64,000 nt of DNA. It comes from Microvelia longipes (lineage: Eukaryota > Arthropoda > Insecta > Hemiptera > Veliidae). The notes under the pieces are model-generated. The model worked only from the letters and a program-made list of their open reading frames with translations. It did no database searches and was not told where the DNA came from. The stretch is from assembly GCA_018340805.1 (NCBI GenBank), contig JACMZG010000003.1, positions 39,347-103,346 on the forward strand, in the 5' to 3' direction. Position numbers and translations under genes: made by a program. Positions 45,775 through 57,325 of this stretch are shown here, piece by piece. The stretch's first letter is position 1. Each line of letters opens with the position of its first letter.

Positions 45775-48112
45775 ATGATTTACATGAAAAATGGCTCTCT
45801 GTTGATTTATTCACAATTTAATGAAAAATGGCTCTCTGGTGATTTATTCACAATTTAAATTAAAAATGGCTTTCTATTGATTTATTCATAATTTAAATGA
45901 AAATGGCTTTCTGTTGATTTATTCATAATTTAAATGAAAATGGCTTTCATAACTTTAGAGCTTTTTTAGCCATTTTCTGAATAAATCAACAGAAAATGGC
46001 TTTCTGTTGATTTATTCTCAATTTAAATGAAAAATGGCTCTCTGTTGATTTATTCACTATTTAAATGAAAAATGGCTCTCTGGTGATTTATTCACAATTT
46101 AAATGAAAATGGCTTTCTGTTGATTTATTCATAATTTAAATGAAAATGGCTTTCATAACTTTAGAGCTTTTTAGCCATTTTCTGAATAAATCAACAGAAA
46201 ATGGCTTTCTGTTGATTTATTCATAATTTAAATGAAAATGGCTTTCTGTTGATTTATTCATAATTTAAATGAAAATGGCTTTCATAACTTTAGAGCTTTT
46301 TAGCCATTTTCTGAATAAATCAACAGAAAATGGCTTTCTGTTGATTTAGTCTCAATTTAAATAAAAAATGGCTCTCTGTTGATTTATTCACAATTTAAAT
46401 GAAAATGGCTTTCTGTTGATTTATTCATAATTTAAATGAAAATGGCTTTCATAACTTTAGAGCTTTTTAGCCATTTTCTGAATAAATCAACAGAAAATGG
46501 CTTTCTGTTGATTTATTCATAATTTAAATGAAAATGGCTTTCTGTTGATTTATTCATAATTTAAATGAAAATGGCTTTCATAACTTTAGAGCTTTTTTAG
46601 CCATTTTCTGAATAATCAACAGAAAATGGCTTTCTGTTGATTTAGTCTCAATTTAAATGAAAAATGGCTCTCTGTTGATTTATTCACAATTTAAATGAAA
46701 AATGGCTCTCGAGTGATTTTTTCACAATTGAAATGAAAAATGGCTCTCTGTTGGTTTTTTCACAATTTAAATAAAAAAATGGCTCTCGAGTGATTTTTTC
46801 ACAATTTAAATGGAAAATAGCTTTCTGTTGATTTATTCATAATTTAAATTAAAAATGGCTTTCTGTTGATTTATTCATAATTTAAATGAAAATGGCTTTC
46901 TGTTGATTTATTCATAATTTAAATGAAAATGGCTTTCATAACTTTAGAGCTTTTTTAGCCATTTTCTGATAAATCAACAGAAAATGGCTTTCTGTTGATT
47001 TAGTCTCAATTTAAATTAAAAAATGGCTTTCTGTTGATTTATTCATAATTAAAATGAAAATGGCTTTCTGTTGATTTATTCATAATTTAAATGAAAAAGG
47101 CTTTCATAACTTTAGAGCTTTTTAGCCATTTCTGAATAAATCAACAGAAAATGGCTTTCTGTTGATTTATTCATAATTTAAATGAAAATGGCTTTCTGTT
47201 GATTTATTCATAATTTAAATGAAAATGGCTTTCATAACTTTAGAGCTTTTTTAGCCATTTTCTGAATAAATCAACAGAAATGGCTTTCTGTTGATTTAGT
47301 CTCAATTTAAATGAAAAATGGCTCTCTGTTGATTTATTCACTATTTAAATGAAAAATGGCTCTCGAGTGATTTTTTCACAATTGAAATTAAAAATGGCTC
47401 TCTGTTGGTTTTTTCACAATTTAAATGAAAAAATGGCGCTCGAGTGATTTTTTCACAATTTAAATTAAAAATGGCTTTCTGTTGATTTATTCATAATTTA
47501 AATGAAAATGGCTTTCTGTTGATTTATTCATAATTTAAATGAAAATGGCTTTCATAACTTTAGAGCTTTTTTAGCCATTTTCTGAATAAATCAACAGAAA
47601 ATGGCTTTCTGTTGATTTAGTCTCAATTTAAATTAAAAATGGCTTTCTGTTGATTTATTCATAATTAAAATGAAAATGGCTTTCTGTTGATTTATTCATA
47701 ATTTAAATGAAAATGGCTTTCATAACTTTAGAGCTTTTTAGCCATTTTCTGAATAAATCAACAGAAAATGGCTTTCTGTTGATTTATTCATAATTTAAAT
47801 GAAAATGGCTTTCTGTTGATTTATTCATAATTTAAATGAAAATGGCTTTCATAACTTTAGAGCTTTTTTAGCCATTTTCTGAATAAATCAACAGAAAATG
47901 GCTTTCTGTTGATTTAGTCTCAATTTAAATGAAAAATGGCTCTCTGTTGATTTATTCACAATTTAAATGAAAAATGGCTCTCGAGTGATTTTTTCACAAT
48001 TGAAATTAAAAATGGCTCTCTGTTGGTTTTTTCACAATTTAAATGAAAAAATGGCGCTCGAGTGATTTTTTCACAATTTAAATGGAAAATGGCTCTCTGT
48101 TGATTTTTTCAA
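45775..48112. repeat. 2.3-kb minisatellite with higher-order structure
   Basis: The basic unit is about 37 bp (ATGGCTTTCTGTTGATTTAT, TCATAATTTAAATGAAA). A longer period is made by a recurring block CATAACTTTAGAGCTTTTTT + AGCCATTTTCTGAATAAATC, about 10-11 times. Part of this block is the unit inverted (GAATAAATCAACAGAAAATGG), so each higher-order unit contains a small hairpin. Confidence 0.95.
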
Positions 48113-48474
48113 TTTGATACCTAGTAGATCAAAAGTGTCAATTCGAACAATTTTTTTTAGAGCCTTTTTTAATAATAGGTTTATTTATGTATCAATAATT
48201 GGATTTTTTTGCTTAACTAATTTATAAGATAGATACTATTTTTTACTTTGTGAGGATAAGCAAAGTTATTTTATACACATACTAAAATATTAATAGGCAA
48301 TACCATAATCTGGAAACCAAAGGAATGTGACGGTACCTCACAGACTACCCTGGTTCCTTATCTCATAATCCCAGATATCCCACCTAACTAACAGTGCCTC
48401 CCACACTCTAACCATGCCTCCTAATTATATCTCAAAAGTATTATATCTCAGCAAGTTTTGAAAATTGTTTACTT

Positions 48475-49060
48475 CTCTAACTTTGAAAGCAGATTACGAT
48501 ACGGATTAAGACTATGGGGCTCTTGCTCATCTACTAAAGATGTTTTTTCTGCTACAAAAAAGAGCTATCCGTATACTAGAGGGAGTTAAACAAATAGAAA
48601 CTTGCAAACCTCTCTTTGTCAAATGGAGAATTATGACAGTCTATGGCTTATATATTATGGAATGTTTAAAGCATGTTTTGAGGAATTTGGGCTCTAAACA
48701 AAAACAAGGTGATCTCCATCGCTACGAGACTAGGAGAGGTTGTGACCTCAAACTACCATCAGTCAGACTTAATAAAACCTACAAAGGTCCTAGTTTCATG
48801 GAAATAAAAATATATAATCACCTACCGGATGGTATAAGAGCTCTAAAACCTCAAAAATGCTTAAACAAAGTCAAAGAAGTATTATTGCTTAATCCTATGT
48901 ATGAACTAAATGATTATTTTAATTTGAACTTTAATAATTTGTAATTTTTCTGTTTTTTTTTCTCATTTGTAATGTAAAGTGAATTATTTGACTAAACCAA
49001 GAATTGCTTGTAAATTTGATGGTTGTAAAATTATATAAATAAATAAAATAAAATAAATAA
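48475..49060 (+). mobile_element. non-LTR retrotransposon fragment (3' end of reverse transcriptase ORF)
   Basis: Frame 48540-48944 reads LLQKRAIRILEGVKQIETCK, PLFVKWRIMTVYGLYIME, DLHRYETRRGCD and IKIYNHLPDGIRALKP. This C-terminal signature (KRAIRI...CKPLF...H-Y-TR...YNHLP--IR) is typical of LINE ORF2 proteins downstream of the RT. Upstream in another frame FESRLRYGLRLWG can be traced. It ends with an (AAATA)n-type tail near 49025-49060. Heavily 5'-truncated. Confidence 0.8.
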
Positions 49061-49129
49061 ATTAGCTCACCCTTGCCTTCCCTTCAGTCTTGTCTTGGTT
49101 CTAGTTTTAATTACTCATATCTATGTATT

Positions 49130-49295
49130 ATCTATATCTAGCACATCAAAATGGCTTGACTTGTAACTGGATGCCCTTACTGCCACACTCTTTGTGACCA
49201 AATGGTTACAGGAAACATGTCCGGAGTGGTGAGAATGAGTGTAGGGAACCTCATTAGGAAAAGATAAGTTCTGAGGTACCCAGAACCCATTTTTA
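49130..49295. mobile_element. SINE-like fragment (GAGAATGAG / GTTCTGAGGTACC body)
   Basis: Body segments similar to 17940-18015 and 27225-27340. Placed next to the exon 7 donor. Weak assignment. Confidence 0.35.
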
Positions 49296-49311
49296 AATAC
49301 ACTTGATTTAC

Positions 49312-49458
49312 CTGACTCGTCCACTGATCAATAGAATGTAAATTTCTAATTAGTTCTATATAAGATTCAGCCATTAAGAAAGGAACAGGAGCACATAGAG
49401 GGTCACCAGCTAGTAGCTCTCTGGGGGCTCCACAAACTTGCATATCTGTCATTTTAAC
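49312..49458 (-). CDS. HERC1: HERC1 exon 7 (end of SPRY and linker)
   Basis: 147 bp, phase 0 in and out; acceptor is an A-rich tract ending in tttAG, donor GTAAAT. It encodes VKMTDMQVCGAPRELLAGDP, LCAPVPFLMAESYIELIRNL and HSIDQWTSQ. The DMQ-G-PR-LL-GDP-C-PV and AE--I-LIR-LH---W patterns match the vertebrate HERC1 sequence directly after SPRY. The intron between exons 6 and 7 carries the LINE at 50718-52500 and the fold-back at 52674-53061. Confidence 0.94.
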
Positions 49459-49899
49459 CTAAAAAAAAAAATAGTCGTACATGAGCTGTGGAGTAACAAA
49501 ATAGGAGGAAAAATATGTCAAGTCTCTTAATATCTTATAGAGTTGACTTTTAAACTTGACCATCATCAGTGCCACCCAAAATAAAAATAAGAATACATAG
49601 AGTTCACTTTTAAACTTGACCATCATCAGTGCCTCCCAAAATAAAAATAAGAATAAAAAATAAACAAATCAAGAGGTCTTGTGTCCGTTTTGCAGCCATA
49701 TGTTAGTTGTCCTGTAGCCATTTATCACATAAGTAATTTATTAAGTGACATACCACCATTATATTAAATTTAGTCAATAAATGATATTAGTCAATAACCA
49801 TGATTTGTTACACAAAATTATAAAAGTTAAATGATAAAATCAAAACTAATGCTGTTAATTAAATTCCTCCATATGTTTACATTATATGCGTAATAATTT

Positions 49900-50717
49900 C
49901 AGCAGGATCCTATAATTTCATGAGATTCAGTAGTTTTTTGCTGTCATTATTGTGGGTTAAAGCAAGGCCTACTACATCTACAGGCCTATACATCTCACAA
50001 CAACAATGGCGGCGGAAGTAGACGGTTTTACCGTCTTTTTTCTCTACCTTGCTTGACATTTTGTTAATTTGTGGCCGAAATCGGGGGGCCAAATTAATAT
50101 GACCAAGATGATCGTAAAGGTAACGGATAGGGCTATCTGGCTATGTACTTGATTTGACCAAATGTCCCGGTTTCGCCATTTTCCAGGCCAATATGTTAGA
50201 GTGTTACAGTTTTAAATTACGAAATTCGTCATTTTAATATTTTGAATACGGGTAACCTAAAACGGTCAAAAATAAGGAATATTGAACAAAAAAAAAAGTT
50301 ACCGTCCCCGCTGAGTCAATGGGTCAAAATTGCGTCTGAAGATAAAAATTGACCTTTGAGACAATTGAGCTAACTCGGTTAAAACTAATCATAGAAAGTT
50401 GAGACAGGGTTAATTTTGTTAGAAATAAAGTATATTAACTTTCCCTAAATCCATGTTTTCACAAAATATTTTCAGGTGACCCATTTATTTCGAACCAAAG
50501 TTGACAGATAATTTTTACAAACTTTTAAATTAAATTGCGGGAAAATGGTACGCCATAGCGAATTCGTTTCAATGGGCACCATACCCTACTTTGAAGAGAT
50601 CTACAAGGATATGCCATCATTTTTCTTTTTCGACTAATGTACCCGACGGGAACCACCATTTTTTGTATTTATTTCTCTAATACGATTTTCTTAACATTTT
50701 TTGGGTTCAGGCCAAGT
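49900..50717. other. intronic sequence, unclassified repeats
   Basis: Locally less AT-rich with several ACGG/CGGGG patches. A 60-codon minus frame (49910-50092) shows no recognisable family or splice support. I see no exon. Confidence 0.4.
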
Positions 50718-52500
50718 ATCTTTATAAATAAATAAATAAATAAAAGCTTTATTGTTTAAGATTTGCAATGGCAAACATACAAACGTCAATCGATATTATT
50801 TTAAAACAAAGAAAAAAATTCTTCAATTTTGTATACAGGATTTTCCTTTAATAAATTTTTAATTTTCTTATCAAAATCATTGTCATATCAGATTTCTAAT
50901 TTCTGCCGGGAGGGTGTTGAACAGCTGAACTCCTAAGTAGGAGAAACCCGTCTCAGATCTGGTAAGTCTATGTTGATTATTATATATATTATTTTTGTTT
51001 CTGGTGTCATACTGATGAACATCTGAATTTTTAATAAAGCTATTATCTCTTTTTACATGTTTAAGACTATGATAAATGAAAATAGCCATCATAGTCATCA
51101 GTCTTAATTTTTGAAACAGAGGCTTGCACTTAGTCCTTCTTGGGACCCCGGATATTATCCTTACAAGGCATTTTTGCTTTATCAGAAGTTTTTCGGGTTG
51201 CCTGTGACCCCATAGTATTATCCCATACTGTAATCTACTTTCAAATAAAGCATGGTAAGTAGATATTAAGCTTTCTTCAGGTAAATAATGCTTTAGTACT
51301 TTGAATAGATAACTTAAGCTGGAGAGTTTTTTGTCTAGTTTATCTATGTGTGGCGTCCATGATAATTTAGAATCGAGAGTAAACCCTAAAAACTCGACTG
51401 TGTTTACTTGCTTTTCTTTTAATGAGAATATTATTTTCTGAGTTTTTTTCTTATTTAGGACAAAACCATTTGCCTCAAACCAGTGTTTTGCCCTTTTTTC
51501 TTGTTCATCAGCTGTTTTGCAGACAATTTCTTTATTTTTTCCCTTATTCACCAGATTCTTATCGTCAGCGAAAGCAATACAATCACTTTCTACTGTATCA
51601 ACTATGCTTTGTTGCAGGTAACTAATGGAATCATTGCTACTGGTCAGGTAGAGAGTTCCGCCGATATGCGAGCATTGAGGTACTCCAAGATTAACTACTA
51701 GGTAAGTAGAAGAGTTATTTAATATTATTACAACCTGTTTCCTATCTTTTAAGTAACTCTTTATTAGTTCCAGTGCTTTTCCTGACACTTGATTGGCTTA
51801 GAGCTTCATTACAGCAACATCAGGAGGAACTAGGTCGAAAGCCTTGCTCAGGTCGCAGCATGTTACAACGGTGACCTCTCCTTTCTCAAATCCTTCAAGT
51901 ATACCAGACACTAAATTGATGACAGCTTTAGTGGTTGATTTATTAGCTCTGTACCCATATTGGTTGTTAGAAAATAAATGGTTTTTTTCAAAATGATCTT
52001 GTATTTTCTTATTCATGATTATCTCTAACACCTTAGATATTGTTGGAATTAATGCTACTGGACGGTAGTTTTTGAGTTCCTCTTTACAACCTTTTTTATA
52101 TACAGGTGTTATTTTTGATATTTTAAAAGCTTTTGGATACACACCTGTCCTTATGACTCTATTTACTATATATACCAGTGGTTCAATTATAATAGGAGCT
52201 ATTTGTTTAAGTAAATTTACAGAGATGCCATATATGTCTCGACTATTAGAGTTCTTGAGTTTTTTAATTATTCCTAATATTTCTTGGCCAGTTATTCCTT
52301 GGTCTCCAAAAGTAGTCAATTTATTCACATGCTCACTGATTGTAGAGTTTTCAGGGATAAGTTGCTTGACTAGTTGTAGATCCACAGATTTGGCAAGATC
52401 ATTAACGGATTAAAAAAAAAAATTATTCATTTCTTCCGGATCTATCTTAGTTTGATTACTTTTGTCTTCGCTCTTTCCTAGCTGGTTCTTCATCTCACCC
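50718..52500 (-). pseudogene. non-LTR retrotransposon, reverse transcriptase ORF, 5'-truncated and broken
   Basis: Two adjoining minus-strand frames (52385-51798 and 51788-50883) make one broken ORF2. In order: NYRPVALIPTISKVLE, YGYRANKSTTKAV, CCDLSKAFDLVP (first catalytic Asp motif), GVPQ region, CIAFADDKNLV (the FADD catalytic motif), FLGFTLDSKLSWTPHI, LFESRLQYGIILWG, and the tail H-YDTRNKNN ... LFNTLPAEIRNL. The order and motifs place it in the jockey/CR1-like LINE group. The frame breaks near 51790, and the GVPQ-G-LGP motif is degraded (GVPQCSHIGG). It ends in (TAAA)n at 50718-50745. Inserted in the intron between HERC1 exons 6 and 7, in the gene's orientation. Confidence 0.9.
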
Positions 52501-52559
52501 AAAAAAACCAATAAATATTATAATATATGTATGTTTTATACATACATACATACATACAT

Positions 52560-52562
52560 ATA

Positions 52563-52634
<72 letters not shown>
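52560..52634. repeat. (AT)n microsatellite
   Basis: Pure TA repeat at the left side of the fold-back 52674-53061. Confidence 0.95.
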
Positions 52635-52638
<4 letters not shown>

Positions 52639-52673
52639 CAAATGAAAAAGGAAAATACTAAGAGTATAACATA

Positions 52674-53060
52674 ACAATCTTTTTAAATAATAATAACTTA
52701 CAGGAGGTGAAGCGAAGAGATTTAGAGGGGTTTTGAGAATTTTCGACATATGTCTTCTTCGGTCAGGTAAGGTTGGGAAGTCCCGAGTGACTCCCCGAGT
52801 GAATTTATATTTGACGCCAGTGTTAATCTCTAAGCGGTGAATCTATCCAGAAAAATGTGATGTAATCATGTCTGATTACATCTGTAGCTTTAAGTAGTCA
52901 TTACGTACAAAGCCAAGCTTTGTCACTCGGACTTCAAAAAAAAGTCACTCGGGACTTCCCAACCTTACCTGACCGAAGAAGACATATGTCGAAAATTCTC
53001 AAAACCCCTCTAAATCTCTTCGCTTCACCTCCTGTAAGTTATTATTATTATAAAAGATTG

Positions 53061-53061
<1 letters not shown>
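52674..53061. repeat. fold-back element with about 120-bp arms between two (AT)n tracts
   Basis: ACTTACAGGAGGTGAAGCGA... (left) is answered by ...TCGCTTCACCTCCTGTAAGT (right). The arms include GACATATGTCTTCTTCGGTC and CTTGGGAAGTCCCGAGTGAC-like segments. The loop is about 140 bp. Confidence 0.88.

Positions 53062-53063
<2 letters not shown>

Positions 53064-53122
<59 letters not shown>
53064..53122. repeat. (AT)n microsatellite
   Basis: Pure TA tract at the right side of the fold-back, mirroring 52560-52634. Confidence 0.95.
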
Positions 53123-53128
<6 letters not shown>

Positions 53129-53310
53129 TATGTATATATACTTTATCAGAGACTTATTCCTCCTCAAAAACCAACTCCTCCCTCCATGTTCTTAAGCTCA
53201 TCAGCTCATATTTCAATTCTAAAATTGCTAAAAAGGCAGGTATGAAAAAATGCATGCATTAGAACCAATTATGAAAAATTTAAATGAGATCAAAGTAAGA
53301 GCAATATTAC

Positions 53311-53518
53311 CTTTTCTCCGGGATGTGTAGAGTAAAAGAGTACACAAGGATACAAGGGAACAGAAGTGTCGACATCCTGGAAGGCAATGACAGGTTCCTC
53401 ACCATTCTTTCCAAAGCTGAGAGTCCTTGTGTCTAGATCTAATACTGATGTAATGTAATCACCCTGAGTAAATGAAGGTAATGATAATGGTAACTCACCA
53501 CCATGATACAGATTACCA
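53311..53518 (-). CDS. HERC1: HERC1 exon 6 (SPRY domain C-terminal half)
   Basis: 208 bp, phase 1 in, 0 out; acceptor ttattgcag, donor GTAATA. It encodes GNLYHGGELPLSLPSFTQGD, YITSVLDLDTRTLSFGKNGE, EPVIAFQDVDTSVPLYPC and VLFYSTHPGEK. SFTQGD-I, FGKNGEEP-AF-DVD and YPC-FYS-PGEK are characteristic SPRY strands of HERC1. This is the most diagnostic exon in the window. Confidence 0.96.
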
Positions 53519-53689
53519 CTGCAATAAACATAAATCATTATAACACGGGCATTGGTTAAGCTTGTTATTAAGTTTGTTATTGAGTTTGAACACAACATAT
53601 TTGAAGGATGAGATCATCCTGAGTTGGGACAAACAATCTCAGGGTCGAGATAACATCTGCAGATGTTTTTAATAAGCATGTTCTTTTAG

Positions 53690-54390
53690 CCTTGAAAGCC
53701 TGTAAATGAATGCGTAGTTATGTCAGTGTGAATGAGTGTGAGTGAAACCCGTGAATTTAACATGTCCAATTAGATTATGCTTCAATGAGCACACGTGCCG
53801 ATCGGATTGGTCTTCTGGAAGGGGATACCACCCTTGGCTATTTAAGCTAGCTCTTGAGACCAATTGTGGAGTAGTAACAAATCGGTTAAAGAGTAATGGA
53901 GTAGTAACAGATCAGTAATGAATCGTCAAGAAGTGATAGAAGAGTTATTAGTAGTAACAATTCAGTAATGAAGCAGTCATTAAGAGTTTTTGAACAGTAA
54001 TCAATGAGTCATTTAATAGTAAGGTTTCAGTAACCAATTAGTAAAGTATCAGCTTGAGAATCGGATAAGAGATAAGATGCTCCTCACCTTTATCGTCGCA
54101 GCGACCTGTAAGTGATTGTTTGTATGTGCATAGTAATTGATTAACTTATAAACTGACTGATCTTACCTAGACCTGTTAAGCATACCTGATACTATTAAAT
54201 ATATATATGTCAGCTTAGATTTATCAATAAACGTATTAACTCTGAATGCTACTTATGTTTTCTGATTAACACCCTGATATCTTTCAGACTTAATTAGGCC
54301 AGGATTCCTAGTCAAAAGAATTCCTTTTTCTGTGGGGTTCCGGACTGGCCATCCGGTGTGAGTTCACCCAAAGCCCCACGGTTATCATAG
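53690..54390 (+). mobile_element. possible LTR-like fragment
   Basis: Non-AT-rich block with a TATA-like CTATTTAAG (about 53840), an AATAAA signal (about 54226), a short AGTAATGAATC/AGTAGTAAC repeat cluster, and a GC-rich end (CTGTGGGGTTCCGGACTGGC). I could not define ends or a target duplication, so the LTR call is a guess. Confidence 0.3.
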
Positions 54391-54419
54391 TTGCAAAAAT
54401 TGTATGACACACACACACA

Positions 54420-54470
54420 CAGATATATATATATATATATTATATATATTTATATATATATATATAAATG
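54420..54470. repeat. (AC)n/(AT)n microsatellite
   Basis: ACACACAC followed by an interrupted AT tract. Confidence 0.9.
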
Positions 54471-54574
54471 GAAATGTTTTTTTGCCCTCATATTTTCACA
54501 TATAAGGTTTATTGGTCAAAAATTAAACAAACATCCACTCAGTTGGATCCACTCCGATGAGAGTTATAATCAGA

Positions 54575-54887
54575 TTTGAAATGAATATGACAGCAGGAAA
54601 ACATTAAAAAGAATATGACAGCAGGAAAATATTGAAATGAATATGACAGCAGGAAAAATGAAATGAATATGACAGCAGGAAAACATTGAAATGAATATGA
54701 CAGCAGGAAAACATTGAAATAAATATGACAGCAGGAAAACATTGAAATGAATATGACAGCAGGGAAACATTAAAATGAATTTGACAGTAGGAAAAACATT
54801 GAAATGAATATGACAGCAGGAAACATTGAAATGAATATGACAGCAGGAAAACATTGAAATGAATATGACAGCAGGAAAACATATACA
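54575..54887. repeat. 27-bp minisatellite (ATGAATATGACAGCAGGAAA)
   Basis: About 12 units of AATGAATATGACAGCAGGAA plus AACATTG with few changes. The overlapping minus-strand frames (CCHIHFNVF repeats) only reflect the repeat. Confidence 0.95.
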
Positions 54888-55510
54888 TAAAACCTAAAAA
54901 ATCAAACATTAGAAGAAGAAATAAGAATAATTTAACTATTAAAGTAGTTATACATGGAAAGAACCTCAAATTCAAGAGGTGATGAAAAATCTGAAGAGAG
55001 AGTGAGTTTTTGCCTTGAATGTAAACGCTTATGTCTAATCGATTTACGAACATGGAACTATTTAACTTAGAGGCTATTATTTACCTCTTACGATACAATT
55101 TAGGTATGAATGATTTTATGAATCAAATTGCATTCCTTGTTGAGCACTAAATTTTCAGATAGGAATGCCTGTTATGTGCTAATCTTAAGGCATAGTCAAG
55201 CATAGTCAAATACCATGTTTAACCTACTTGACTGAACATATTAGGAAGTACAACTCATAATTTTGTATTAAGTTGTTTAGAGGAGAAGAATGTTGTTAAG
55301 TTTTTCTTCGTCTCAGAATTATGTATTTTCTAAAGGCTATTCCTTTCTATTAAACACTTGTAAAGGATCCTTGCTGTGGAGTGGTACAACAACAGTCACC
55401 TGGTCTGTTAAGTTTCTTGTTAACTCTTAAAGATCTCAGAAGACAAGATCATTTATTGTAGAAAAAATAAGGCATATATTGAAACAGTGATTTAAATTAA
55501 ACAACTTATT

Positions 55511-55512
<2 letters not shown>

Positions 55513-55568
<56 letters not shown>
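55513..55568. repeat. (AT)n microsatellite
   Basis: Pure AT tract downstream of exon 5. Confidence 0.95.
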
Positions 55569-55569
<1 letters not shown>

Positions 55570-55680
55570 AATTATAAATAATTTATAATTTGATAAATTT
55601 TTGTATATGGGACCCTTTACTAATTACAGCACATTATTTGTTGCACAAATAACTAATACAATATAATTTCTTTTACATAC

Positions 55681-55846
55681 CTATAAGCCCTATAAAGCCA
55701 CATATCAGTTGTAGATCTATGACTATAATCCTTAACAGGCCATTTAGATAAGCCAAGACAAGTTCCTTCATTTCCTTTATGTTCTTTAACCAATAGAAAC
55801 TTCCATTGATAACATCTCATACCTTCGACAGCCATACTCTTACCTC
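55681..55846 (-). CDS. HERC1: HERC1 exon 5 (SPRY domain core)
   Basis: 166 bp, phase 2 in, 2 out; donor GTATGT. It encodes GKSMAVEGMRCYQWKFLLVK, then EHKGNEGTCLGLSKWPVKDY and SHRSTTDMWLYRAY. The GNEGTC-G-S-WPV and TTDMWLYRAY motifs are hallmarks of the HERC1 SPRY core. Two in-frame acceptors, three bases apart (ttatAG|GAG|GT), are possible, so one glycine is optional. I chose the upstream one. Confidence 0.95.
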
Positions 55847-55961
55847 CTATAACACAATTTTTTAACAACAAGTTCTTTATCATAGCATAACACATGGCTA
55901 CAATTAGTTGAAAGACTTCAGTCCTTTAAAATTATCCGTTTATTTACATTAACATTAACAA

Positions 55962-56003
55962 CAGACGTTTCTCACGTGGCCAAGCCAGGCATCTTCAGTG
56001 CTG
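55962..56003 (-). ncRNA. candidate hammerhead motif (CTGAAGA type)
   Basis: Minus strand: AGCA, CTGAAGA, T, GCCTGGCTTGGC..., GAAA, ACGT palindrome, GTC cleavage triplet, then TGTTGT. Stem I is AGCA with TGTT plus one more pair. The 3' side of stem II is mutated in this copy (CACGTGA). The sister copy at about 56960-57000 keeps AGGCGAAAC there, so the ancestral stem II was probably GCCT/AGGC. Confidence 0.4.
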
Positions 56004-56191
56004 AATAATAAAAAAATACACCAAAAGAAACAACCATCACAACAAATTAGTATACCTTACCAAAACCAAAAAACAAAAGAACATAACCGAAAAACTTTAC
56101 CACAAATTAGAACAACAGTTAAAAACACAATACATGTTAAAAACAAAAAAATAGGTTAGAAGGAGGTTAAAATAAAAACGTTAATTACAAA

Positions 56192-56732
56192 CTTAGAATA
56201 ATACTATATATAGAAGGAGCACAGGATCGTAAACACAATGTAATTCCACTGATAACACGAAAGGCGGTTGACTGGTGCAACTAAGTAATGCTGCCAACCT
56301 GACAACAAAACATTATTTTAAATATGTGTCATAAATATCTATTAATGAAGAAAAATCGTAAAGAACAAATATAATAACTTAAAACACCCGCTGAGTATTT
56401 AATAAAACTGGTCTTAGATGGCAAAAGGGTGGCGGAATACAAGAATCTACATTTAGTTGACGAGGACTACTTTTATACATAATTTTAATAAATACGTTAA
56501 ACTACAATTTAAAATGCATAAAATATTGTAATGCACCGATATTTATATTAGTATTTTATGAATAATCAATCATTAATTAATAATAGAACATAATAATTCA
56601 GCAACCGGAAGTATTGCCAACTTTTTTTTAGAAAATTGTATATTGTAAGGGTGGCAGCATTACTTAGGTGCACCAGTGAACCGGCTTTCGTGTTATCAGT
56701 AGTGCTCCTTCTATATATAGTATTATTCTAAG
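56192..56732. mobile_element. non-autonomous TIR transposon (MITE), copy 3, perfect 8-bp TSD
   Basis: Same family as 3877-4412 but inverted inside. CTTAGAATAATACTATATAT to TATTATTCTAAG, flanked by ATTACAAA on both sides (56184-56191, 56733-56740). This perfect duplication supports an hAT-type mechanism for the whole family. Confidence 0.95.
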
Positions 56733-57325
56733 ATTACAAATCAACAAAATCAAAATAAACAGACAAGGTTTTAATTTGTTAAAACCTTATCTAACCTATT
56801 GTTGTTTTTAACATGTTATTGTGTTTTTAACTTTTATTTTAATTTTTGTTTTAACTTGAGGTAAAGTTTTTTAGTGATGTTCTTTTGTTTTTTGGTTTTG
56901 GTAAGGGATACTAATTTTTGGTGATGGTTGTTTATTTTGGTGTATTTTTTATTGTTTAACACTGGAGATGGTTGGTTTAGACAGGCGAAACAACTGTTGT
57001 TAATGCTAATGTAAATAAACAGAAAATTTTAAAGGACTAAAGTCTTTATTAATCTACTTAGAATTTAATTCTTAACAGTCCAATTAAAATAAAATAAATA
57101 AATAAATCGTTTATTTATATATAAATACCTGTTTACAAAGATTAAATTACAAATTATAAATAAATAAAATTATATATATTGACCATTTGTGTCGCATAAA
57201 CTCAAGGATTATACTTGTTAATTACCAATAACTGTAGGCAATATCATGATTGAGTTAACGAGAGCTATATTTTGTTGGATATTGGTTGATTTTTGTCTCT
57301 TAAATAAAACAGTTACCAGTCATAC

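Larger units (their letters stand above)
55905..57047. mobile_element. palindromic hammerhead-type element split by a MITE
   Basis: Left part (55905-56183) and right part (56741-57047) are inverted copies: CAGTCCTTTAAAATTATCCG / ATTTTAAAGGACTAAAGTC, ATTTACATTAACATTAACAA and its inverse, TTGGTGTATTTTTTATT in both. On the minus strand the left arm carries CTGAAGATGCCTGGC...GAAACGTCTG. The right arm carries CTGGAGATG...AGGCGAAAC on the plus strand. The MITE at 56192-56732 is inserted near the centre. Confidence 0.8.

Noticed and set aside
1268..48112. CRISPR arrays
   Set aside because: The tandem arrays have no unique spacers of constant length; they are minisatellites in a eukaryotic intron.
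54539..55053. 149-codon frame with CCHIHFNVF repeats, superficially zinc-finger-like
   Set aside because: It is the 27-bp minisatellite read in three frames; Cys/His spacing follows the repeat, not a fold.
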